Of a DNA stretch of 27,349 bases, positions 21,121 to 27,349 are shown piece by piece. Location of the stretch: the NCBI GenBank assembly GCA_947626445.1, contig CANQSC010000007.1, positions 1 through 27,349 on the forward strand, in the 5' to 3' direction. The DNA comes from an uncultured Bacilli bacterium. GTDB lineage: Bacteria; Bacillota_I; Bacilli_A; RF39; UBA660. Position 1 is the stretch's first letter. Each line of letters starts with the position of its first letter. A program made the position numbers and the translations under genes. A model generated the notes under the pieces. It ran no database searches, was not told the origin of the DNA, and saw only the letters and a program-made list of their open reading frames with translations.

Positions 21121-22047
21121 ATGGATTTTTTAGAAAAGTTATATAGCAATGAGAATTTTGGACTATATTTAGTAATAGCTATTGCTGTTTTAGTCGTATT
21201 ATTTTTCATTGTTTTATTTTTAGGTAAAAAAGATGAAAAGAAAACAAAGGAAATAAAAGCTGCGAAAGAAAAAGAAAAACAGTTGGTTGAAAATAATGCA
21301 ACGGGACCAATTGCTATTACACCAGTAGGTGAAGAAGTTAAGCCTGTTGAAAATAATATTGAAGTAAAACCTACTGTTGCTCCAGTAGAGCCAGTTAGTA
21401 CCAATCTTGAACCAGTTGCTTTTAAACCTGTTGAAGATGTTAAACAATTAGAAAATCCTCAACCAGCATTTAAAGAAGTAACTGAAGAAGTTCCTGTTGA
21501 AGTTCATGAAGAACCTAAGGTAGAAGAAACTCAAAATGTTGTTTTAAATGAAAATAATGTTATGGAAGAAGAAGCTGATGATGAAACCAAAGAATTTGAT
21601 TTTGAAGCTTTAGCAGATGCAATTAATAAAGAATTAGAATCTATTAAAGAAAGTAAAAATGAAGTTCCAGATGTTAGTGAACCAGTAAAAGAAGAAAATA
21701 ATGAAAAACCAGTTATTGAAGAAAAACCTTTTGCTTTTCCAACTTTTGAAACAGTAGAACCTGATAAAATACCTGAACAAGTTATGAAAGAAGAAGTAAA
21801 AGAAGAAATTAAACCAGTTATTGAAGAAAAACCTAAAATGCCTAATGTCTTTAGTTCCGTTTATGTAAATCCTAAAGAAGAAAAGAAAGAGCCAGAAGTT
21901 GTAAAGCCAGCTAAACCATCAGTACCATTTGAATTACCAAAAATGGCTGATTTACCTAAAAAGGCTGAAGAAAAGAAAGAAGAAGTAAAAGAAGTTCATT
22001 CCTTCTTAGATGATATAGAAGCTGAATCATATCAAATAGATAAGTAA
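21121..22047 (+). CDS. Single-pass membrane protein with long acidic Pro/Glu/Val/Lys-rich tail, 308 aa
   Basis: Family not recognised. Residues 14-35 form one membrane segment (LYLVIAIAVLVVLFFIVLFL). The remainder is low-complexity, with repeated EEKPVIEEKP and EEVKPVE blocks, and is probably disordered. Short patterned segments near the end (FAFPTFETVEP, MPNVFSSVYVNP, VPFELPKMADLP, HSFLDDIEAES) look like linear binding motifs. A short N-terminal outside segment implies a cytoplasmic tail. It resembles in style septum or scaffold proteins such as EzrA/ZipA-like adaptors, but no homology is claimed. AAGGTGAT precedes the ATG. Confidence 0.8.
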   Translation: MDFLEKLYSNENFGLYLVIAIAVLVVLFFIVLFLGKKDEKKTKEIKAAKEKEKQLVENNATGPIAITPVGEEVKPVENNIEVKPTVAPVEPVSTNLEPVAFKPVEDVKQLENPQPAFKEVTEEVPVEVHEEPKVEETQNVVLNENNVMEEEADDETKEFDFEALADAINKELESIKESKNEVPDVSEPVKEENNEKPVIEEKPFAFPTFETVEPDKIPEQVMKEEVKEEIKPVIEEKPKMPNVFSSVYVNPKEEKKEPEVVKPAKPSVPFELPKMADLPKKAEEKKEEVKEVHSFLDDIEAESYQIDK

Positions 22048-22076
22048 AGAATTAGTAAAGTACTAGTTCTTTTTTT
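22047..22076 (+). terminator. Terminator after the 308-aa membrane protein gene
   Basis: AAGAATTAGTA (22047-22057) pairs with TACTAGTTCTT (22061-22071) with one G-U pair and a 3-base loop, followed by T. Confidence 0.85.
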
Positions 22077-22103
22077 CATAAAAAAGAAGGTTTATGATAT
22101 AAT
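22075..22103 (+). promoter_or_regulatory. Extended -10 promoter of the AI-2E-type transporter gene
   Basis: TTCATA (22075-22080), 17 bases and TATAAT (22098-22103) with an upstream TGA (extended -10). It begins in the T-run of the preceding terminator. Confidence 0.7.
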
Positions 22104-22125
22104 ACGAATATAGGAGATGATAATC

Positions 22126-23295
22126 TTGAAACTGTTTAAAAATAATACTGATAAGATAAATATGGAAGAAGTTAATGAAGTAGTTAGTTTATCTAAAAAA
22201 ATATTACATTTATTTTATATTGCCATGATTATAGCAATGGTTTTAATTATTACTATTATTGCTAGGGAATGGGGAGTATGGAAGTTTTTATTTAGTTTGC
22301 TTAGTGTTTTGGCACCGTTCTTTATTGGTTTTGTCATAGCTTGGCTTTTAAATCCCATTGTAACTAAATTAGAAAACAAAAAAATTCCTCGAGCTTTAGG
22401 TGCCATAATTGTTTATACGGTCTTTTTATTAGCAGCAATTATTTTAATACGATTTTTAATTCCAACTATTTATACTCAAATAGAAGCTTTAATTAAAAAC
22501 TTACCATCGATATTTAACGAATTAGAAAATATAATTAATAATTTATTTAATCGTTTAAATGGTTTTGAAGCTTTTGATTTTAATGCCACCAAAAATGGTA
22601 TCTTATCCACTATAACCAATAGTGTTAATAATTTCTTTACTTCTTTACCAACGATGTTAGTAAATTTTGTAGGAACCTTCTTTTCTAGTTTAGTTACTAT
22701 TACGTTTGGTTTAGTAATTGGCATATATATTTTAATTGATTTTAATTCGATTAATGGTCACTTATTAAAGTTAGTACCTAAGAAAAATCGTTTTGAAATG
22801 TCTTTATTAATTACTAATATTTCAACTGAAGTTAGAAAAACTGTTAATGGAACCTTCTTAGTTGCTTTGATGGTCTTTGTTTGTGATTCCTTTGGCTTTT
22901 GGGTAATTGGTCTTCAAGGTCCATTATTATTTGGCTTATTATGCGGAATAACTGATTTAATTCCTTATATTGGACCATATATTGGTGGTATTATTGCGGC
23001 TTTAATTGGTTTTTCTCAAGGACCAATTGTTGGGGTGATGACTATTATTGTGGCCTTTATTGTTCAAATGCTTGAAAATAATATTTTACAACCTATAATT
23101 ATGAGTAAGACAACTAAATTACATCCTGTAACAATTATTGTTGGCTTATTGATTTTTGAACATTTCTTTGGTATTATAGGTATGATTTTAGCAACCCCTT
23201 GTATCGCGCTTGTTAAAGTTGTATGGAGATTTTTTAAAGAAAAATATAATTTATTTCATGATAATGATATGGTAACTGAAGAACTAGGAAAGTAA
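22126..23295 (+). CDS. AI-2E family (PerM/YtvI-type) transporter
   Basis: Start at TTG 22126, nine bases after AGGAG; the ATG at 22117 directly abuts that sequence. 389 residues with about eight membrane segments and the family pattern: an early APFFIGFVIAWLLNPIV, an amphipathic middle part, FGLVIGIYILIDF, and a late ITDLIPYIGPYIGGIIAALIGF and MLENNILQPIIMSK with a following ILATPC. Members are proposed exporters or Na+/H+ antiporter-like proteins; the substrate is not established. The T-box leader begins just after its stop codon. Confidence 0.9.
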   Translation: MKLFKNNTDKINMEEVNEVVSLSKKILHLFYIAMIIAMVLIITIIAREWGVWKFLFSLLSVLAPFFIGFVIAWLLNPIVTKLENKKIPRALGAIIVYTVFLLAAIILIRFLIPTIYTQIEALIKNLPSIFNELENIINNLFNRLNGFEAFDFNATKNGILSTITNSVNNFFTSLPTMLVNFVGTFFSSLVTITFGLVIGIYILIDFNSINGHLLKLVPKKNRFEMSLLITNISTEVRKTVNGTFLVALMVFVCDSFGFWVIGLQGPLLFGLLCGITDLIPYIGPYIGGIIAALIGFSQGPIVGVMTIIVAFIVQMLENNILQPIIMSKTTKLHPVTIIVGLLIFEHFFGIIGMILATPCIALVKVVWRFFKEKYNLFHDNDMVTEELGK

Positions 23296-23299
23296 AAAT

Positions 23300-23455
23300 T
23301 GGATTTTATAGAGAGTAAATGGTTGGTGGAAATTTACAATGAAGATTTTTATCTGCTGCCTAGGGAGGTATACCCGGGTAAAACTCGTTAATAAAAATTA
23401 AGTAAAAATAAGGATGGTACCGTCTAATAGACTCCTTTGGTAGCCGTCCTTTTTG
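23300..23455 (+). promoter_or_regulatory. T-box leader, probably responding to tRNA-Ala
   Basis: Stem I sequence AGAGAG is near 23310. The T-box itself is AAGGATGGTACCG, with TGGT (23415-23418), which pairs with a tRNA acceptor end carrying discriminator A. The competing terminator pairs 23410-23421 with 23439-23451 and ends in T. Uncharged tRNA should favour antitermination. GCT (23355-23357) or GCC (23358-23360) are candidate Ala specifier codons. alaS downstream supports the amino acid. It controls the kinase gene and alaS. Confidence 0.85.
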
Positions 23456-23472
23456 ATTGGAGGATATAGTTT

Positions 23473-24003
23473 ATGAGATTATTTTTAGTTGCTGGTAAAG
23501 CAGGAAGTGGCAAGAGTGAAGTGGCCAAAATTATCAAAGAATATTATGAGGAAAAACAAGAAAAAACCGTTATTACGGAATATAGTAAATATTTAAAAAT
23601 ATTTGCAAAAGAAATGTTAGATTGGGATGGTAATCCAGATAATAAACCAAGACAATTTTTACAAGAAATGGGTTTATTTATAAGAGAAAATTTAAAACAA
23701 AAAGATTTATTAATTAAAAGGATGAAAACAGATATGTTAGTATATGAAAGATTTTTTAAAAATGTTGTTATATCTGATGTAAGATATCCTGAAGAAATTA
23801 TTAGTATGAAAAGTGATTATCCCAAAGCTATAGCAATATTAGTTGTTAATGAATTAGAAGATTCACCACTAACAATTAAACAAGCAAGTCATCCAACTGA
23901 ACATGCTTTAGATAATTATGAAGGTTTTGATTATGTTATTCATAATGAATTTTTACAAAATTTAAAAAATGATGTCTATGAAATATTGGAGGGATTAGAA
24001 TGA
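23473..24003 (+). CDS. P-loop nucleotide kinase-like protein (deoxynucleoside monophosphate kinase-like)
   Basis: 176 residues starting MRLFLVAGKAGSGKSEVAK, a Walker A at residues 8-16. Further features are a Pro/Arg-rich PRQFLQEMGLFIRENL, VVISDVRYPEEI as the second-strand Asp motif and HPTEHALDNYEGFDYVIHN near the end, as in phage and bacterial deoxynucleotide monophosphate kinase-like proteins. The exact substrate is uncertain. It lies between the T-box and alaS and overlaps alaS by four bases (ATGA), so the two are coexpressed and translationally coupled. Confidence 0.8.
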   Translation: MRLFLVAGKAGSGKSEVAKIIKEYYEEKQEKTVITEYSKYLKIFAKEMLDWDGNPDNKPRQFLQEMGLFIRENLKQKDLLIKRMKTDMLVYERFFKNVVISDVRYPEEIISMKSDYPKAIAILVVNELEDSPLTIKQASHPTEHALDNYEGFDYVIHNEFLQNLKNDVYEILEGLE

Positions 24004-25745
24004 ATTTAAAAAAATTATATTTAGAATATTTTGAAAGTTTAGGCCATGTTGTTATTCCAAGTGCGCCAGTTGTACCAGAAAATGACCCATCAGTTTTATT
24101 TAATACAGCTGGAATGCAACCTTTAATACCATATTTAATGGGAGAAGAGCATCCTTTTGGTAAAAGATTGTGTGATGTGCAAAAATGTATTAGATTAACT
24201 GATTTAGAAAGTATTGGGGATAATACTCATCATACCTTCTTTGAAATGTTAGGTAATTGGAGTTTAGGTGATTATTTTAAAGCTGAAAGTATCGAATATA
24301 GTTTTAATTTTTTAACTAAAGTTTTAAATATTCCCGTTGAAAAGTTAGCTATTACGGTTTATGAAGGAGATAAGCAAATACCAAAAGACGAAGTAAGCGC
24401 GAATAACTGGCTTAAACACGGAATATCAAAAGAAAGAATCGCTTATTTAGGCCGTGATGATAATTTTTGGATAGCTGGCGAATCAGGTCCATGTGGAGGC
24501 GATACGGAAATCTTTTACTTTCGGAGTGATGAAGAAGTTCCGCGAATTTTTGAACCAAGTGATAGTCGTTGGGTAGAAATATGGAATAATGTTTTTATGG
24601 AATATTATCAAGATAAAGATGGTAAAATAACCGAACTAAAAGCTAAAAATGTTGATACGGGAATGGGTGTTGAAAGAACCACAGCTATACTAGAAGGTGT
24701 TAATGATAATTATTTAACTAGTATTTGGGCTCCTGCTTTAAAAACTTTAGAAAAAATCACTAACTTACCATATCAAGGTAATGAAGAGTCTATGCGAATT
24801 ATCCTAGACCATCTAAGAACCTCTGTTTTTATTGCTGCTGACCCAAGTGGAATTAAACCAAGTAATACTGACCAAGGTTATATCCTAAGAAGATTAATTA
24901 GAAGAGCTATTCGTCATGCTAGAAAATTAAATATTGATATTGCAAGTAATTGGGAAGAAGAAATTGCTAAAATCTTTATCTTAGAATATCAAGATACATA
25001 TAAAGAATTAAAAGAAAATGAACAAGTTGTCTTAGATGTTTTAAAAAATGAAAAAGAAAAATTTAATCGGACATTAGAGAAAGGTTTAAAAGTTTTTGAA
25101 AAATTAACTAAGAATATGCAAAATGTTGATGGTGAAACTGCTTTTCATTTATATGATACGTATGGTTTTCCAATTGAATTAACCATTGAAGTAGCAAAAG
25201 AAGCTAATATGAGTGTTGATATTGATGGCTTTAAGAAAAAGTTTAGTGAACACCAAGAAAAATCAAGAACTGCTTCAGCTGGTAAATTTAAAGGTGGTTT
25301 AAGTGGCGATGGGGTTATTGAAACCAAATATCATACAGCAACTCATTTACTTAATGCCGCTTTAAAAATTGTTGTCAATAAAGATGTTCATCAAAAAGGA
25401 AGTAATATTACTCCTGAAAGATTAAGATTTGACTTTTCTTGTGACCATAAATTAAGTGATGAAGAAAAACAAAGAGTCGAACAAATTGTAAATGATTGGA
25501 TTAAACAAGATTTAAAAGTTGATAAATTTACTATGAAAAAAGATGAAGCTATTGCTTCTGGTGCCGAATGTATGTTTATTGAAAAATATCCTGATATAGT
25601 AAGTGTTTACAAAATTGGTGATGTATCTAAAGAATTATGTGGAGGACCACATGTTAAAAGTACCAAAGAATTAGGAACCTTTAAAATCATTAAAGAAGAA
25701 GCTTCTTCTGCTGGCGTAAGAAGAATAAAAGCTATATTAGAATAA
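24000..25745 (+). CDS. alaS: Alanyl-tRNA synthetase, compact form lacking two domains
   Basis: 581 residues against about 875 normally. The aminoacylation domain is complete (FNTAGMQPLIPYLMG, CDVQKCIRLTDLESIG, HHTFFEMLGNWSLGDYFK, GPCGGDTEIFY, NVDTGMGVERT), as is the tRNA-recognition part (DQGYILRRLIRRAIRHARKL). The editing core keeps HTATH (445-449) and CGGPH (about 547-551). Missing are the beta-barrel portion that normally precedes HxxxH (with TPFYAESGGQ) and the whole C-terminal C-Ala domain. The gene has a normal terminator, so this is an intact short version rather than a truncation. It is controlled by the upstream T-box. Confidence 0.95.
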   Translation: MNLKKLYLEYFESLGHVVIPSAPVVPENDPSVLFNTAGMQPLIPYLMGEEHPFGKRLCDVQKCIRLTDLESIGDNTHHTFFEMLGNWSLGDYFKAESIEYSFNFLTKVLNIPVEKLAITVYEGDKQIPKDEVSANNWLKHGISKERIAYLGRDDNFWIAGESGPCGGDTEIFYFRSDEEVPRIFEPSDSRWVEIWNNVFMEYYQDKDGKITELKAKNVDTGMGVERTTAILEGVNDNYLTSIWAPALKTLEKITNLPYQGNEESMRIILDHLRTSVFIAADPSGIKPSNTDQGYILRRLIRRAIRHARKLNIDIASNWEEEIAKIFILEYQDTYKELKENEQVVLDVLKNEKEKFNRTLEKGLKVFEKLTKNMQNVDGETAFHLYDTYGFPIELTIEVAKEANMSVDIDGFKKKFSEHQEKSRTASAGKFKGGLSGDGVIETKYHTATHLLNAALKIVVNKDVHQKGSNITPERLRFDFSCDHKLSDEEKQRVEQIVNDWIKQDLKVDKFTMKKDEAIASGAECMFIEKYPDIVSVYKIGDVSKELCGGPHVKSTKELGTFKIIKEEASSAGVRRIKAILE

Positions 25746-25766
25746 TGTAACTTTACACGTAAAATT

Positions 25767-25795
25767 AAAAATAAGATGCTATTTTCTTATTTTTT
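25767..25795 (+). terminator. Terminator of the kinase-alaS operon
   Basis: AAAAATAAG (25767-25775) pairs with CTTATTTTT (25786-25794) around a 10-base loop, in a T-rich context. Confidence 0.65.
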
Positions 25796-25821
25796 CTTTA
25801 TAATTAAAAATAGGTGAGATG

Positions 25822-27261
25822 ATGAAAACTAAAAAAAGATTAAAACTTAAGAAAAATGTTATTTATAAAAGTTTGTTTTTAGCTGTTTTAATTTTAACTA
25901 TTAGTTTTTATGTAATGTTTATAAAACTAAATATATTACCATTTATTTATTTAATGTTAATGTTTATTATTTTAGTAATTATAAATTTAGGTATCTATTA
26001 TTGTTTAGGTCATAATAAATTTCGAAAATTAGGTGTATTTTCTAGTTTTGTTTTACTTTTATTATTTGGTATAGGTTTAAGTTATCAATCTCTTACTTTA
26101 AGTTTTTTACATAAATTAAGCTTTTTAGATATTGAAACTAAAACAATTAATATTATAACTTTAAATAATAGTAATTATAATGATATTAAAGATTTAAGTA
26201 ATAAAAATATGGCTTTAGTAAGTGATGAATCAACTATTAAAGTTGAAAGTCTTTTAAATAAAGAAATAAAGTTTTCTAAAAAAGAATTAGAAGATACTTC
26301 TTCTTTAATAACGGCTTTATTAGGTAATGAAGTAGATGCTATTATGATTTCTGATGAAGAAGCTAAATTATATCAAGAAATGCAAAAAGAATTTAAAGAA
26401 GATACTAAAGTTTTAAAAACTTATCAAGTAGATATTAAAAGTCAAAATAAAAAAGTTAAAGTAACAGAAGAACCATTTAATATTTATATTACCGGAATTG
26501 ATACTTATGGTAGTATTAATAAAGTATCAAGAAGTGATGTTAATATTGTGGCAACCATTAATCCGAAAACTAATCAGATTTTACTAACTTCTATTCCTAG
26601 AGATTATTATGTAAAGTTGCATAATACCACTGGTCTAAAAGATAAATTAACTCATGCTGGTTTAAAAGGAATTGATATGAGTATTAAAACAATTGAAGAT
26701 TTATTAGATGAAGAAATAAATTATTATTTAAAAATTAATTTTACATCCTTAGTTAAAATTATTGATGCCATTGATGGAATCGATATTGATGTTCCTTTTG
26801 ATTTTAGTGCGGATTATCAAGAAGAAGATGGCGAGTTTATTTATTATGAATTTACAAAAGGAATGATGCATTTAGATGGTAAAGAATCTTTAGCATATTC
26901 TAGAGAACGTTATAATTTAAGAGAAGGGGATATTGGACGTGCCAAACATCAACAACAAGTAATTGAAGCGATGGTAAATAAATTAACATCTTCTAAATTT
27001 TTAACTAATTATGCATCTTTATTAGGTTCTATTGAAGGTAATTTTGCGACTAATATTTCTATGAATGAAATAACTTCATTAGTTAAAAAACAAATTAAAG
27101 ACATGCCTAATTGGACAATCGAAAAGCAAGTTTTAACGGGAAGTGATTCATCAGAACTTACTTATACGTTTCCAAAAGGCTATGGCTATGTTATGATTCC
27201 TGATGAAGAAAGTGTTGAAAACGCTAAAAATAAGATTAATGAAATAACTAATAATTACTAA
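25822..27261 (+). CDS. LytR-CpsA-Psr (LCP) family cell-wall glycopolymer ligase
   Basis: Start at the second of two adjacent ATG codons, better spaced from AGGTGA. 479 residues: a basic head, three membrane segments (about 14-35, 40-60, 70-90), an extracellular region of about 120 residues resembling a small solute-binding fold (DIKDLSNKNMALVSDEST), and the LCP domain. The latter has NIYITGIDTYG, SRSDVNIVATI, LLTSIPRDYYV and YSRERYNLREGDIGRAKHQQQ with the conserved Arg and Asp residues that bind polyprenyl phosphate. LCP enzymes attach teichoic acids or polysaccharides to peptidoglycan. Confidence 0.93.
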   Translation: MKTKKRLKLKKNVIYKSLFLAVLILTISFYVMFIKLNILPFIYLMLMFIILVIINLGIYYCLGHNKFRKLGVFSSFVLLLLFGIGLSYQSLTLSFLHKLSFLDIETKTINIITLNNSNYNDIKDLSNKNMALVSDESTIKVESLLNKEIKFSKKELEDTSSLITALLGNEVDAIMISDEEAKLYQEMQKEFKEDTKVLKTYQVDIKSQNKKVKVTEEPFNIYITGIDTYGSINKVSRSDVNIVATINPKTNQILLTSIPRDYYVKLHNTTGLKDKLTHAGLKGIDMSIKTIEDLLDEEINYYLKINFTSLVKIIDAIDGIDIDVPFDFSADYQEEDGEFIYYEFTKGMMHLDGKESLAYSRERYNLREGDIGRAKHQQQVIEAMVNKLTSSKFLTNYASLLGSIEGNFATNISMNEITSLVKKQIKDMPNWTIEKQVLTGSDSSELTYTFPKGYGYVMIPDEESVENAKNKINEITNNY

Positions 27262-27274
27262 TTTTATCTATATT

Positions 27275-27314
27275 TGTCGAAAGTGTTTAAAGTTTAATTA
27301 AAACATTCTATATT
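27275..27314 (+). promoter_or_regulatory. Spo0A-box promoter before the last gene
   Basis: TGTCGAA (27275-27281), four bases, TTTAAA (27286-27291), a 17-base spacer and TATATT (27309-27314). It is the third instance of this arrangement in the window. Confidence 0.5.
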
Positions 27315-27334
27315 AAACTAGGTAGGGTGATTAT

Positions 27335-27349
27335 ATGTTTTATTTAAAC
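27335..27349 (+). CDS. Start of a further gene (cut by the window end)
   Basis: ATG 27335 is preceded by AGGGTGATT at proper spacing and by the promoter at 27275-27314. Only five codons (MFYLN) are inside the window, so the product is unknown. Confidence 0.45.

Noticed and set aside
1..27349. Mycoplasma genetic code (TGA as Trp)
   Set aside because: TGA is used as a stop codon (24001-24003) and Trp residues are TGG throughout.
1..27349. CRISPR arrays, tRNA genes, insertion-sequence transposases
   Set aside because: None seen: no regularly spaced direct repeats, no cloverleaf-like sequences and no DDE-type transposase frames were recognised.

Overview
The window is AT-rich, uses the standard genetic code (TGA is a stop, for example where the kinase gene at 23473-24003 overlaps alaS), and has the gene content of an endospore-forming low-GC Bacillota. 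It carries sigG, ylbJ and ylbL, three Spo0A-box-like promoter elements, gpsB/rnpB, ymfM-pgsA-recA and infC-rpmI-rplT. Small intergenic spaces, a shortened AlaRS and a family of surface proteins that I associate with gut Bacilli suggest an uncultured intestinal Bacilli or Erysipelotrichia-like organism. That placement is inference; no rRNA is present.

Region 1 (1 to about 3636) is very AT-rich accessory DNA. It holds the tail of a PolC-like gene, three unrecognised genes on the plus strand, and on the minus strand a small serine recombinase flanked by two small unknown genes. Its right edge looks like the end of an integrated element. Region 2 (3841-7095) is a complete 3.25-kb element with a large serine recombinase, a 29-codon gene translationally coupled to it, and a coiled-coil surface protein with its own promoter. 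The element splits a collagen-like (Gly-Pro-Thr) gene. The att sites can be reconstructed to the base pair, and precise excision would rejoin the collagen-like gene in frame. The split gene lies beside the sporulation gene ylbJ.

Region 3 (7314-18846) is core chromosome: ylbJ; ylbL-sigG, with a hairpin over the sigG ribosome binding site; recU-pbp1a; a 40-codon gene; gpsB; RNase P RNA; a RodZ/YmfM-like gene and pgsA; a 29-codon gene; recA behind a LexA-box-like site; a 72-codon gene; and infC-rpmI-rplT behind an L20-type leader, where infC probably starts at ATA and L20 carries a long C-terminal extension.

Region 4 (18855-27349) opens with a promoter whose -35/-10 spacer contains ten consecutive G residues. 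It drives a membrane-anchored protein with an FGE/C-type-lectin-like domain, which suggests phase variation. Then follow yneF, an acidic membrane protein, an AI-2E-type transporter homologue, a T-box leader before a P-loop kinase and a compact alaS, an LCP cell-wall ligase and the first codons of another gene.

The strongest unusual signals are the serine-recombinase element in the collagen-like gene with a second similar junction about 200 bp away, the poly-G promoter, the three identically arranged Spo0A-box promoters, the sigG leader hairpin and the doubly reduced AlaRS.
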